Below, one piece after another: positions 12,801 through 22,611 of a DNA stretch of 64,000 nt. This DNA comes from Ailurus styani (lineage: Eukaryota; Chordata; Mammalia; Carnivora; Ailuridae), in NCBI GenBank assembly GCA_002007465.1, contig LNAC01000230.1:2576646-2640645 (forward strand), given 5' to 3'. Made by a program: the position numbers and the translations under genes. Below the pieces are notes generated by a model that saw nothing but the letters and a program-made list of their open reading frames with translations, was not told where the DNA came from and searched no databases. Position 1 is the first letter of the stretch. Every line of letters begins with the position of its first letter.

Positions 12801-13397
12801 ACATTATTAGACCAAGTATCTGTGGACCATTAAAAAGAAAAGGTACTTTTATCTACCAGCAAAAATAAATATAACTTCGAATTATTTTTATAAAGTATCA
12901 TATAAAATCAAGTGTTATAAGAAATTAACTTTAAAGGATTTATTTAAAATATATTTGACAAGTTACTAGAGGCCTTTTGTTTTACTCAAATAATACTATG
13001 TAGAGACAATTTTAAAAGCTTATAAAAGGCCATATAAATGTGAATTGAGAAATTTAATTACAGTTTAGTCAACTATTATGATTTTCATTATATAATTCAC
13101 CAAGCTAGCTGCCTTAAGTACTTTCTGAAACAAGGTGGGGGGGGAGTGAATGAATGAACAATGAATCAGTCCTAGTATTCCACCGAATATCGACCCCTGC
13201 CCTGCTTGCTGCCACAGCTACTTGTTGACATCATTTGAATAAGTTGACACAAATCAGATCCTCTTACTACGCTAAAAATATATGCTAAGTTATGTGTTCT
13301 CTGATGTTTCACTTCTTCATGGGGGTTAATTTTGGTTAAATATATGGAAAATGACCCACCTACCCAGGAATAAAAGGGCAGTGAAAAAAACAGAAGA

Positions 13398-13428
<31 letters not shown>

Positions 13429-16314
13429 AACTCTGACAACCCTGGGTCCCATTTCTCAACCTGGCCTCACTAAGCTAGGTTTGTTCTTCCTTTTTTGTTA
13501 ATACCACTACTGAGTTTAACTACAGTAGGGAGAGAAAATGGATAAATAGGAAAGGAGGTTAAACTTTTAAAATGTGTATTTGTGAAAAATCCACCAAGAT
13601 AGGATAGAAGAAGGAGGAGAAAAAAGAGGAGGAAAAGAGGGAAGGAAAGGAGAAGGGGAAGGAGGAAAGCAAAATTATAGGGAAAGAAATTGAAATTAAA
13701 ATGTACTTCAATCTGGCACGTATTCTGGATTAATTAATGGCAGTTGTCATAACAACACATCTAACTCAGCATGTACTTATTATATTCTAAGGCTAAGACT
13801 AGACCAATTCTGGAAAACACTCTTTCAAACTAAGCACTTTGTTTTACAATGATGGATCAATAACCTAGCTTAGGGATCTTTAGCATGTGCTGTGAAGTTA
13901 GGGGCTAGTGTTGACAAAACATTTAAATATGTTAAATTTAAGAGCTGTTAGACAGTTGGGGTCATTTGAGTATTTAAAATAATGGGGCGCCTGGGTGGCT
14001 CAGTGGGTTAAGCCTCTGCCTTTGGCCCAGGTCATGATCTCAGAGTCCTGGGATCGAGCCCCGCATTGGGCTCTCTCCTCAGTGGGGAGCCTGCTTCCTC
14101 CTCTCTGTCTGCCTGCCTCTCTGCCTAAGTTGTGATCTCTCTCTCTGTCAAATAAATAAATAAAATCTTAAAAAATAAAATAAAATATGTGGGTGCCTGG
14201 GTGGCTCACTTGGTTAAGTGGCTGCCTTCAGCTCGTGTTATGATCCCAGGGTCCTGCGATCGAGTTCCACATCAGGCTTCCTGCTCAGTGGAGAGCTGCT
14301 TCTCCCTCTCCCTGTGCTCTCTATCTCTTTGTCACATAAATAAAATCTTTTTTAAACAAATAAAAAAATTAAATTAAAACAAAATATGTTTAGGGGCACC
14401 TGGCTGGCTCAGTTGGTGGAGAGTGTGACTCTTGATCTCAGGGTTGTGAGTTCAAGGCCCATGTTGGGTGTGGAGATTACTTAAAAATAAAATCTTAAAA
14501 AAAAATCAATAAAGTAAAATATGTGTAAATGGAAGACAGTGTTTTACTAAATTAAAAGAACTCTCCTTTTTTTAAAAAGATCATATTTATTTATTTGACG
14601 GAGAGAGATCAGATCACAAGTAGGCAGAGAGGCAGGCAGAGAGAGAGGAGGAAGCAAGCTCCTTGCCAAGCCGAGAGCCCGATGCAGGACTCGATCCCAG
14701 GACCCTGAGATCATCACCTGAGCCGAAGGCAGAGGCTTTAACCCACTGAGCCACCCAGGCACCCCAATAACTCTCCTTTTAAGAAGCCTGGATGGCTCAG
14801 TCGGTTGAGTGTCCAACTCTTGATTTTGGCTCAGGTCATGGTCTCAGGGTCGTGAGATCAAATACCTTGTTGAGCTCCATGCTCAGCACAGAGTGTGCTT
14901 CTCTCTCTCTTTCCCTCTCCCTTTCCCCCTCCCCCGTTTGCACACTTTCCTTCTCTAAAATAAATAAATCTTCCACACGTAGGTGGCTTAATCGGTTAGG
15001 CGTCTGCCTTTGACTCCAGTCACGGATCCCCGGGTCCTGGAATGGAGTCCCACATCTAGCTCCTCGCTTGGTGGGGAGCCTGCTTCTCCCTTTCCCTTTG
15101 CCTACCACTCCCCCTGCTTGTGCTCTCTCTGACAAATAAATAGATAAAATCTTAAAAATAAAAAAAATTAAATAAAAATAATTCTCCTTCTAGATATTTA
15201 CACATAAAATGTTTTATGACATTGAAAGTTCCTAGAATTTTCTTAGAATTTATGATTTAAAAAATTGTTTTATATTATAATTTTTACATAATACACTTGG
15301 TTTCTGCCCAGTATCTTGGCAGATGTGGCATGTCTCACACAAGCCTGTCATACTGGGTTTTCAGTTGCTCTGGAGGATTACTGCCTCGTTTCTTCGAGGT
15401 ATCCCTAAGAACTCCAAAGCAAATTCTGTATGTACTACATGGTCTGTCTTTTAAGTCAGACCTTTCCAAACACAGCCTGTACAAGTTTGGTCAAAATTCA
15501 TGTGGGATTTTGGACACGGTAACAGATTAAACAAATTTAATTTTATTTATCTGTTTGGGAATATGAATGTCCATTTGGGAAACAACAAATGATGTTTTAT
15601 TTGGAGCATGTTAATACAAATGAAATGTGGGGAAAGAAGGTATAAAAAAATCCAAAGAGGTCTTGGGTGGAGGAGAAAAAAGAATGAAGACTGTATAAAA
15701 TAGGAGAGTGTGAAATAGCAGTTAGAATCTCCAAGCATATAAAGGCGCATTGTATGGTGATAAGCTGCACCTACTTCCACTAAAAATAAGCAAAAGCAAA
15801 TGAGGCTTCAAGGGGGAATTCTGAGAAATCTGCAGAAATCAGACAGCTATAAAGAGTATTTTACAAGTAATAATGTTTTCAGCAAAGAAAATTTCATTTT
15901 TTTTATATGATGAATTTGTCTTGTTATGTCTGGCTTTTAAACCCAAAAGGAAAGGTGAGTAGTTTTTCCATAATAATGTGATTGTAATCTGGCATGGGAC
16001 AGGATACCCAGGATATGCTCTTTTGAGCTTTATGAGCCACGATTATACTCCTAAGGAAGATCTGTGGAATCTCTACTTCTAGGGATACACACACACACAC
16101 ACACACACATATTTTTTTTAAAGATTTTATTTATTTATTTGAGAGAGAAGGTGTGTGTGAGCAGGGGAAGAGTAGAGGAGAGACAATCTCCAGCAGACTC
16201 TGTGCCAAGCACAGAGCCCCTTGCAGGACTCGATCCCGGAACCCCAAAGTCACAACCTGAGCCAAAACCAAGAGTCCCAACACTTAACTGACTGAGCCGC
16301 CCAGGTTCCCCAGG

Positions 16315-16352
<38 letters not shown>

Positions 16353-17584
16353 TTTTAATCTTTAAAAAGATTTTATTTATGTATTTGAGAGAGAGGAGAG
16401 AGAACAGCAGAGGGAAAGGGAGAAACAGGCATGGAGCCAGACTCGGGGCCTTATCTCAGGACCCTGGGATCGTGACCTGAGCTGAAGGCAGAGGCTTTAA
16501 CCCACTGAGCCACCCAGGTGCCCTCCTTAATCTTTAAAAATATATTTATTTTGTTCATTGTATGCTATAAAAGAATTGGTCTATTCCATTGCATGTGTTT
16601 GGCAAAATAAAGATAGCAACAAACTAAACATTTAAAATAATGAATGAGGTTAAATTATGGTATGACCATACTACATAGCTCTATAAAATCACATTGTAGA
16701 ATTTAGTTAATATAATGTGAGAAAATTGTAATCATTAAAAACAAAAAGTAGCTTACATATTGGTATTATGTATGATGCAAATGAAATTTTGTTTAAAAAC
16801 AATCATGTGGGGCGCCTGGGTGGCTCAGTGGTTTAAAGCCACTGCCTTCGGCTCAGGTCATGATCTCAGCGTCCTGGGATCGAGGCCCGCATCGGGCTCT
16901 CTGCTCAGCAGGGAGCCTGCTTCCTCCTCTCTCTCTGCCTACCTCTCTGCCTACTTGTAATCTCTCTCTCTCTCTCTGTGTCAAATAAATAAATAAAATC
17001 TTTAAAAAAAAACAATCATGTGTACACACACATATTTAGAAATTACTGAAAAGTAGTTATTTCTGGGTAATGGGGATATAAAACTTTTTCCTTTGTTTTT
17101 AGTATCTTATAAATTATTTTCAATAAACAAGTTTTACTTTTGCAGTTAAAAGCATGTTAGATAAAACATATCTCCTTTGATCTGCTTTTTTGTCATAGGT
17201 GAAATGACATATGAAGATCCGCCAAAGAAGCCTTTCCAAGGCACAACCAACACGGTTTCTTCTGATACTACTCAACAGTCTGATATGAATGTGTGGTGAG
17301 TATTAGCATGAGATTTTAAACATTCATTGGCTGTTTTTCACTTGCTTTTTAAACCTATTCTTACTATTGTATGTATTCAGAAATATTATTAAATATCTTT
17401 AGAAGTTATAAAACTAATATCCCAGGGGCACCTGGGTAGTAGCTCAGTGGGTTAAGTCTCTGCCTTTGGCTCAGGTCATGATCTCAGGGTCCTGGGATCA
17501 AGCCCCACAACGGGCTCTCTGCTCTGCCGAGAGCCTGCTTCTCCTTCTCTCTCTGCCTGCCTCTCTGCCTACTTGTGATCTCTT

Positions 17585-17615
<31 letters not shown>

Positions 17616-18443
17616 GTTAAGTAAATAAATAAATAAAATCTTAAAAAAACTAATATCCCAAATGAATGCCATTAACTTCAGTTCTTCTCCCTAACATTTA
17701 TTTATGTGTGACATTAATACATGCTGGAAACATTATCAGAAGTAGAGTCTTGGGATTTGATTAAGAGGTATTAGAGAAGGGGTGCCTGGGTGGCTCAGTC
17801 AGTTAAGCGTCTGACTCTTGGTTTCAGCTCAGGACATGCTCTCAGGGTCATGATTTCAGGGTTGTGAGGTCAAACCCCTTGTTGCAGTGGGGGGGGTTGC
17901 TCTGAGCTCAGCACAGAGTCTGCTTGAGATTCCCCCTCCCTCTCCTTCCCCTTTTGCTCCTCCTCTCTCTCTCTCTCTCTCTCTCAAATACATAAAATAT
18001 TTAAAAAAGAGGTATTAGAGAAATATATAAAAATGCAAGCTTGAAAAAAAGCATCTTCCGCCCATCTTTTCTTCCTTGAATGTTTGTGTGCTCTGTTAGG
18101 CTGAGCGTATTACTGAGAAGCATGCTAAGAAAGCATGCTTTAATAATCAAGATGGGAAATGCAGTGAATGGGTTTTTATTTAATGTTACCGTTGGCTTTG
18201 TTTTACTGCTCTTGTAAAATTGCTCTTGTAACTAGTGCCAGTTCTTTGCTTCACATATTTTGTGTTCATTTGTAGAAAAAGCAGAATGCACAGAGATCTT
18301 TTGAATTCTGTTATCAATGAACAGCATTTTCTACTCCTAGTCTATCTTTAGATATTCTTGATGGAAACAATAGTGGTACAGGATCGTCTTGTAATTCACC
18401 AGTTAGAATCAGCACTGTCACATTCTCCCATATCATCTTCTGA
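9709..18443 (+). CDS. PABIR3: PABIR family protein, probably PABIR3 (FAM122C); 3' seven coding exons, 5' end outside window
   Basis: Seven exons (9709-9752, 10101-10155, 11612-11692, 12088-12176, 12781-12842, 17199-17295, 18341-18443) have AG/GT borders and compatible phases and sum to 531 nt, an open frame of 176 residues plus TGA. Landmarks in order are MDLATREAMHEWEVQTAL, SWEESLNLSNSDIEKP, PTRGIGKQCFPPS, LPPSPIPSPTQQF, IIRPSICGPLKRKGEM and DILDGNNSGTGSSCNSP, each matching the FAM122/PABIR layout as I know it. Family members bind the B55 subunit of protein phosphatase 2A and inhibit it; the REAMHEWEVQTAL helix corresponds to the inhibitory region, and GPLKRK resembles a nuclear localisation signal. 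PABIR3 is preferred over PABIR2 because of the + strand, the convergent MOSPD1 and the HEW variant. The N-terminal part (SAPLI / RLHQIKQ region) was not found in 1-9708. The C-terminus differs from the family, with signs of a 2-nt deletion. Confidence 0.85.
9817..10046 (-). mobile_element. Very young Can-SINE with about 50-nt poly(T), intronic in PABIR3
   Basis: TSD ACTTCTTTGCTTTTA is perfect over 15 nt (9802-9816 and 10047-10061). The unbroken T run of about 50 and near-consensus body indicate a recent insertion. It ends 54 bases before the acceptor of exon B. Confidence 0.97.
10101..10155 (+). CDS. PABIR3: PABIR3 exon B (inhibitory helix, second part)
   Basis: Acceptor cttcttttgcag and donor gtatgg flank 55 nt encoding (W)EVQTALRIIQSWEESLNL, the counterpart of EVQTAMQISHSWEES in FAM122A. 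The donor is weaker than consensus (GTATGG). A young antisense SINE ends only 54 bases before the exon. Confidence 0.85.
10156..11611 (+). other. PABIR3 intron, no feature seen
   Basis: AT-rich single-copy-looking sequence with no recognised gene, SINE or RNA. It joins exons B and C. Confidence 0.7.
11612..11692 (+). CDS. PABIR3: PABIR3 exon C
   Basis: Acceptor tgcttatacag and donor gtaaga flank 81 nt (27 codons, phase 0 at both ends) reading SNSDIEKPSSEHIDLIPATP then PTRGIGK. The (D/S)PTRG(I/F)GK end is a strong family signature. Skipping this exon would keep the frame. Confidence 0.88.
11825..12010 (-). mobile_element. Ancient L1 3'-end fragment in a PABIR3 intron
   Basis: Contains AACATATAACAAAAGTCACC, TTTATAATTGTGTACGATCC and GATATAGAACAGTTCCCACA, the hallmark of old L1M 3' ends in reverse. 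Confidence 0.65.
12088..12176 (+). CDS. PABIR3: PABIR3 exon D (proline/serine-rich LPPSPIPSP segment)
   Basis: Acceptor tttgtttttag and donor gtaagt flank 89 nt encoding QCFPPSFQTCVSGTTLPPSP then IPSPTQQFP. The QCF.PS.Q..VS...LPPSPIPSPT pattern follows FAM122A closely. SP pairs suggest proline-directed phosphorylation sites. Confidence 0.88.
12781..12842 (+). CDS. PABIR3: PABIR3 exon E (GPLKRK basic motif)
   Basis: Acceptor ttttattttag and donor gtactt flank 62 nt encoding (I)RSQNPTNIIRPSICGPLKRK. This matches RRSQSPINCIRPSVLGPLKRK of FAM122A; the basic cluster resembles a nuclear localisation signal. Confidence 0.88.
13608..13669. repeat. Purine-rich GA tract
   Basis: About 60 nt of almost pure G/A on the + strand (GGAGGAAAAGAGGGAAGG type) inside the exon E-F intron. 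Confidence 0.85.
13984..14180 (+). mobile_element. Can-SINE, young type (cluster member 1)
   Basis: Head GGGGCGCCTGGGTGGCTCAG, CTCTCTGCCTAAGTTGTGAT, then AATAAATAAATAAAATC. First of six SINEs packed head-to-tail. Confidence 0.94.
14191..14385 (+). mobile_element. Can-SINE (cluster member 2)
   Basis: Head GGGTGCCTGGGTGGCTCACT. Probable TSD AAAATATGT, so it landed in the A-rich end of member 1. Confidence 0.92.
14394..14512 (+). mobile_element. Older short Can-SINE (cluster member 3)
   Basis: Short type: GGGGCACCTGGCTGGCTCAG, GTGACTCTTGATCTCAGGGT, GTGGAGATTACTTAAAAATA; lacks the CT-rich region. Confidence 0.9.
14570..14765 (-). mobile_element. Can-SINE (cluster member 4, the only antisense one)
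   Basis: TSD AACTCTCCTTTT on both sides; ends GAGCCACCCAGGCACCCC. Confidence 0.94.
14785..14972 (+). mobile_element. Can-SINE, head slightly truncated (cluster member 5)
   Basis: Starts within the head at GCCTGGATGGCTCAGTCGGT and carries GTCCAACTCTTGATTTTGGC, an intermediate-age variant. It ends AAATAAATAAATCTT. Confidence 0.88.
14974..15170 (+). mobile_element. Can-SINE, diverged head (cluster member 6)
   Basis: Head eroded to CACACGTAGGTGGCTTAATC, then normal B box and tail AAATAAATAGATAAAATC. Confidence 0.88.
15171..16085 (+). other. PABIR3 intron, no feature seen
   Basis: Moderately AT-rich sequence without a recognised repeat or coding signal; includes weak chance ORFs only. Confidence 0.6.
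16086..16109. repeat. (AC)n microsatellite
   Basis: Twelve AC units, immediately left of a SINE whose other side meets a (GT)n tract. Confidence 0.95.
16112..16309 (-). mobile_element. Can-SINE, antisense, between (AC)n and (GT)n tracts
   Basis: T-rich start, GAGCCGCCCAGGTTCCCC end. Flanks read GGATA followed by alternating purine-pyrimidine repeats, so the TSD is short or masked. Confidence 0.9.
16318..16350. repeat. (GT)n microsatellite
   Basis: About 16 GT units following GGATAT. Confidence 0.95.
16369..16525 (-). mobile_element. Can-SINE, antisense, internally shortened
   Basis: TSD TTAATCTTTAAAAA on both sides; only about 157 nt between them, lacking part of the CT-rich region. Confidence 0.92.
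16809..17006 (+). mobile_element. Can-SINE, young mustelid-type
   Basis: TSD AAAAACAATCATGTG; head GGGGCGCCTGGGTGGCTCAG with GTTTAAAGCC. Confidence 0.95.
17199..17295 (+). CDS. PABIR3: PABIR3 exon F
   Basis: Acceptor tttttgtcatag and donor gtgagt flank 97 nt encoding (G)EMTYEDPPKKPFQGTTNTVS followed by SDTTQQSDMNV. The PKKPFQGTTN segment matches PKRLFQGTTN of PABIR2. The 4.36-kb intron before it carries the 13984-15170 SINE cluster. Confidence 0.86.
17426..17649 (+). mobile_element. Can-SINE, 2.2 kb before the end of PABIR3 (exon F-G intron)
   Basis: TSD AACTAATATCCCA; an internal duplicated AG(TA)GC block gives GGGTAGTAGCTCAG in the A box. Confidence 0.94.
17780..18008 (+). mobile_element. 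Can-SINE, intermediate-age type
   Basis: TSD AAGAGGTATTAGAGAA; has the GTCTGACTCTTGGTTTCAGC variant and a G-rich insertion. Confidence 0.94.
18341..18443 (+). CDS. PABIR3: PABIR3 exon G, terminal coding exon with altered C-terminus
   Basis: Acceptor ttctactcctag precedes (C)LSLDILDGNNSGTGSSCNSP, equivalent to the S-D-x-L-D-G-x-S-S-S family block, then VRISTVTFSHIIF and TGA at 18441-18443. After STVT the family normally continues as DSPVSP; that pattern (SPISSSDS) is visible in another frame directly downstream. A loss of 2 nt after GTCACA would explain this. A possible donor (TTCAG/gtaatt) lies at about 18458, so an alternative transcript could splice on. Confidence 0.72.
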
Positions 18444-18893
18444 TTCACGTTCTTCAGGTAATTGTAGTAGATGAACTTCCAACTAGGTGATTCATCCATC
18501 CCAAGACTTTCTCACCAGCACAGAAACACGTTTTGCTTCTCTGTTCTCTCTCTCACACACACACAAGTTAGAACAACTATTTCTTATTACTTTATTTTCT
18601 CAATTTCCTAAAATTCTGTTTATATACAGAATTTGCATATCTAATTGCTGTGTATCCCCTTAAAACCAATGTAGTGATACTTTCAAAGATGTTTTCCAGG
18701 GGCAACTCAGTCGTTAAGCATCTGCCTTCGGCTTGGGTCATGGTCCCAGGGTCCTGGGATCAAGCCCCGCATCGGGCTCCCTGCTTGGCGAGGGGCCTGC
18801 TTCTCCCTCTGCCCCTCTCCCTGCCTGTTTTCCCTCTCTCCCTGTGTCTCTCTCTGTCAAATAAATAAATAAAATCTTTAAAAAATAAAAATA
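18444..18893 (+). other. Putative PABIR3 3' UTR, poly(A) signal contributed by a SINE
   Basis: No AATAAA occurs between the TGA at 18443 and the SINE at 18698. The first canonical signals are the overlapping AATAAA units at about 18861-18874 in the SINE tail. That transcripts actually end here is inference. Confidence 0.4.
18698..18893 (+). mobile_element. Can-SINE with deletion in the head, downstream of the PABIR3 stop
   Basis: Head shortened to GGGGCAACTCAGTCGTTAAG. Its tail carries the first AATAAA units after the stop of PABIR3. Confidence 0.92.
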
Positions 18894-19579
18894 AAAATAA
18901 ATAAAACTAAGCTAGTTATACCATGCTGATACAAGGATTGTCTATTTTGTACATGAATCCTTGGGCATTTAATTGGAAAGAAATAGGTAGGGAAAACAAG
19001 ATGAAGAAAGGTAATTGAGTAGGACGAAAATAATATGTAATTAGGCTTCACTCAATTTGTACTTAACCTGATTATCCCTGATCAATTTTGTATTCTAATT
19101 AAGTGTGGGAAAAAGACAATGTTGATAAATTGTGGTCTTTTACATTTCTATGAATTACTCTTTATTCATCATCATGACTACTGATTTGATTAAATAAGGC
19201 TTAATATGTTAGAGTTTTTTCTGCAAGAATCATATACTTCCAGTTGTTCCCTAAGGGCTACAAATGTTTGTTTAAACCCCAATTTTCTATTCAAAAGTCT
19301 TAAGGGTTTTCCAAATAAGAAAAATTATGTGTTAAAATTTAAAATCTAAAATGAGTGCTTTAAGTAATTGAGGATATCACTAGCATTTAGAAAAATAGAA
19401 ATGTATCCTCATAAAGTTCAGAATTAGTTTAAATTTCCTTAGCTAATGAAATAGGAATGGTTATCTAAAATGTTTATAAAAAGTTTTTCCTTGTCATTAG
19501 AAATAACCAGAATGATGAAAATTGGATGTAAGTATGCCCCACATGAGAAAAAGATTGTTGCATCAAGAATTGTTTGACA
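18894..19579. other. Intergenic, AT-rich, no repeat recognised
   Basis: No known repeat seen. A possible 27-nt mini-exon with good splice signals lies at 19501-19527 (see findings). Confidence 0.5.
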
Positions 19580-19803
19580 AGGGCGCCTAGGTGGCTCAGT
19601 CGGTTAAACATCTGTGTTCAGTTCAGGTCATGATCCCAGGGTGCTAGGAAGGAGCCCCACATGGGGCTCCCTGCTCCCACTGAAGCAGGGAGCCTGCTTT
19701 TCCCCTCTCCCTCTGCCTCTCCCTCTGCTGGTGCTCCTGCTCTCTCTCTTGCTTACTCATGCTCCCTCTCTCTCAAATAAGTAAATAAAATCTTAAAAAA
19801 AAA
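19580..19803 (+). mobile_element. Can-SINE
   Basis: TSD AAGAATTGTTTGACA; head AGGGCGCCTAGGTGGCTCAG. Confidence 0.94.
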
Positions 19804-20238
19804 AGAATTGTTTGACAGTGGCCCCAGTGGAATTGATTAACATGGCTAGATATGTGGGGGAAGATTTTATTCACCTATGAATAAGTGAATATTTATGAGA
19901 TGACTGGGATCTTGATAGTCTCTGGAAACTGGGACAGGATTCTACAAATTGCCCAAGGACAAATGAACTATCAGTATTGCCTTCGTAACTCAGCTTCTAT
20001 ATTTGCCAGGTCCTTAGTGGACCAATGGTGAACATGTACGGGGGCCCTCATGGGCTGAGCTGTGACTGAAGTGATGTTCCTTGCTGAAATTGTAGATCAT
20101 TGACAGACAGTGTCCTCATGTATTATTGCCACTTGGGCAAGAGAAAAAAAGAGGTTTGGGAAATATTCAGACACAAGGACCAAGGATGGAGAAAGTGAAC
20201 AATGGGGGTGGGACTGCTAATCAGTTGTATAAAGAGCT

Positions 20239-20406
20239 TTTATTTTATTTTATTTTTTATTTTTTAAAGATTTTATTCATTTGTCAGAGTGTGTGCGCAA
20301 GTGGGGGAGGGGCAGGCTCCCCTGCTGAGCAAGGAGCCCAATGCGGAAATGGATCCCAGGGTCCTGGGATCACTACGCTTCACTGACAGAGCCACCCAGG
20401 CATCCC
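20239..20406 (-). mobile_element. Can-SINE, antisense
   Basis: TSD ATAAAGA(G/A)CTTTTA; interior shortened, ends GAGCCACCCAGGCATCCC. Confidence 0.94.
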
Positions 20407-20641
20407 ATAAAGAACTTTTAGTCAATAAATCTTGGTAATCTTGACAATCTGAATGCATCTCTTTAAACTCAGACAATTCCTTTTGCCCTATTCAATTTTT
20501 ATTGTTTTAGTCGTACTCCAGGATGCCACAACTTACTATAATATGCTCAGAGTCAAGGATTTTATAGTTGGTTTTCCGGTCTGCTGTCTTTCGAGCTTTT
20601 GTATTGGGAGGATCTGTTTCTTAAATGATTTTTCACTTCTT

Positions 20642-20841
20642 TTTTTTAAGATTTTATTTATTCATTTGACAGAGAGAGAGAGAGAGACTGTGAGAGAGGG
20701 AACACAAGCAGGGGGAGTGGGAGAGGGAGAAGCAGGCCTCCGGCTGAGCAGGGAGCCCAGATGCGGGGCTCGATCCCAGGACCCTGGGATCATGACCTGA
20801 GCTGAAGGCAGATGCTTAACAACTGAGCCACCCAGGCGCTC
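20642..20841 (-). mobile_element. Can-SINE, antisense
   Basis: TSD TGATTTTTCA(C/T)TTCTT; ends GAGCCACCCAGGCGCTCC. Confidence 0.94.
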
Positions 20842-20939
20842 CTGATTTTTCATTTCTTAAGTGGTTTTCAGACCAAAGTAGTTCTAACTTTTACATGATA
20901 TTTTTTGTGGTTGATTTTTTCTTTTTCACTGTTGTTGTT

Positions 20940-21545
20940 TCAAGTTTTTATTTAAATTCTAGTTAACATTACAGTGTAACATTAATTTCAGGAGTAGAAT
21001 TTAGTGATTCATCACTTACATATAACAACCAGTGCCCATCACAACATGTGCCCTTCTTAATGCCCATCATCCATTTAGCCCATCCCCTACCCACCTCCCC
21101 TCCTTCAGCTCTCAGTTTGTTCTCTATAGTTAAGAGTCTGTTTTATGGTTTGTGTGTCTCTCTCTATTTTTCCCTTAATGTTCAGTTGTTTTGTTTCTTA
21201 AATTCTACATATGAATGAAATCAGATGGTATTTGTCTTTCTCTGATTAACTTATTTTAGTTAGCATAATATACTCTAGCTCCAACCATGTCATTGCAAAT
21301 GGCTGAGTAATATTCCATTATATATATACTATATCTTCTTTATCCATTCATCAGTTGATGGACATTTTGGCTCTTTCTATAGCTTGGCTGTTGTTGATAA
21401 TGCTGCTGTAAACATCAGGGTGCATGTGTCCCTTCGAATCAGTATTTTTGTATCCTCTGGGTAAATACTTAGTAGTGCAGTTGCTGGGCAGGGAAATACA
21501 AATCAAAACTACGGTGAGGTATCACCTCACACCTATCAGAGTGCC
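20940..21545 (-). mobile_element. LINE-1 3' end with inverted 5' piece
   Basis: 20940-21486 is the carnivore L1 3' end in reverse (TTTTTATTTAAATTCTAGTT, ATTCCATTATATATATACTA, GGGTAAATACTTAGTAGTGC). 21487-21545 reads GGGAAATACAAATCAAAACT and GGTATCACCTCACACC, an L1 ORF2 segment in the opposite orientation. This is the pattern of a twin-primed insertion. Confidence 0.85.
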
Positions 21546-21628
21546 TGATTACTTTTAGTTATGGTGAGACTATATTTTGTCATCCTAACCTTGCCAAGGA
21601 ATCATCATGTCAGTCTTCATAGTAAAAG

Positions 21629-22078
21629 ACAAGTATTAGTTTCCTAGGGCTGCCATAACAAAGTACCAGAAACTGGGTAGCCTAAACAAAATAGATTATC
21701 TCACAGTTCTGGAGGCTGAAAGTTCAAGATCAGGGTGTCATTGGAGTTGGTTCCTTCTGGAGGCTCTGAGGGAGAATTTGTTAATGTCTCTCTCCTAGCT
21801 TCTGGTAGGTGCCAGAAATTCTTGCCTTGCAGACATACCACTCCAGTCTCTGTCTCTGTCATCATATAGGCTTCTCCCTGTGTTCCTGTGTTTTCATGTG
21901 GTTATTACAAAGACACCAGTCACTGGATTTAGGGCCCAAGCTAATCCAGTATGACTTCATCTTAGCTTGATTACAACTGCAAAGACCCCATTTCCATCTA
22001 AGGTCACGTTTACAGATACTGGGGGTTAGGATTTCAACATCATCTTTTGGGGTATACAGTTTAACCCCCAGCAGACTA
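21629..22078 (-). mobile_element. MLT1-like LTR relic
   Basis: Begins TTAGTTTCCTAGGGCTGCCA, includes TCTCACAGTTCTGGAGGCTG and ends near GGGGTTAGGATTTCAACATC. Same family and orientation as the copies at 2607 and 42475. Confidence 0.72.
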
Positions 22079-22419
22079 CTTTGGGGATTTTTATTTTGCT
22101 TGTTCCATTTTTCTTAAGTTAGTTTTTTAAATTATCTATCTTATAACCCATTTAAAAAATATGAGAACAAGAGGTGACTGTATTGAACATAGCATTGTTA
22201 TGTCTTCTTATATATTATAAATATATGCTTATTTATAAATATAAATGTATGTTTATATATAGATATGCTAGTTTTCACATTATCAATAAAAGGATAAATG
22301 AAAGTGGAAGTACGTTTTTAAAATATTTTCAAAGCATCATTTTTAAGCCTTAATATGTATTCATGTTCAATCAAATATTCCTATTTTACTTATAATGTTA
22401 TAAAAGAGCACCACTCCAT

Positions 22420-22611
22420 GGGATGCCTGGGTAGCTAGTCAGTTAAGTGTCTACCTTTGGCTCAGGTTATGATCCCAGGGTCCTGGGATCGAGTTCAGCA
22501 TCGGGCTCGCTATTCAGCGGGGAGTCTACTTCTCCCTCTGCCTTTCTCTCCCCCTGCTTGTGCTCTCTCTCACTCTCTCTCTGACAAATAAATAAATAAA
22601 ATCTTAAAAAG
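22420..22611 (+). mobile_element. Can-SINE
   Basis: Head GGGATGCCTGGGTAGCTAGT, tail AATAAATAAATAAAATC. Flanks share an AAAAGAG(G)AGCAC(C)ACT-like duplication. Confidence 0.92.
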
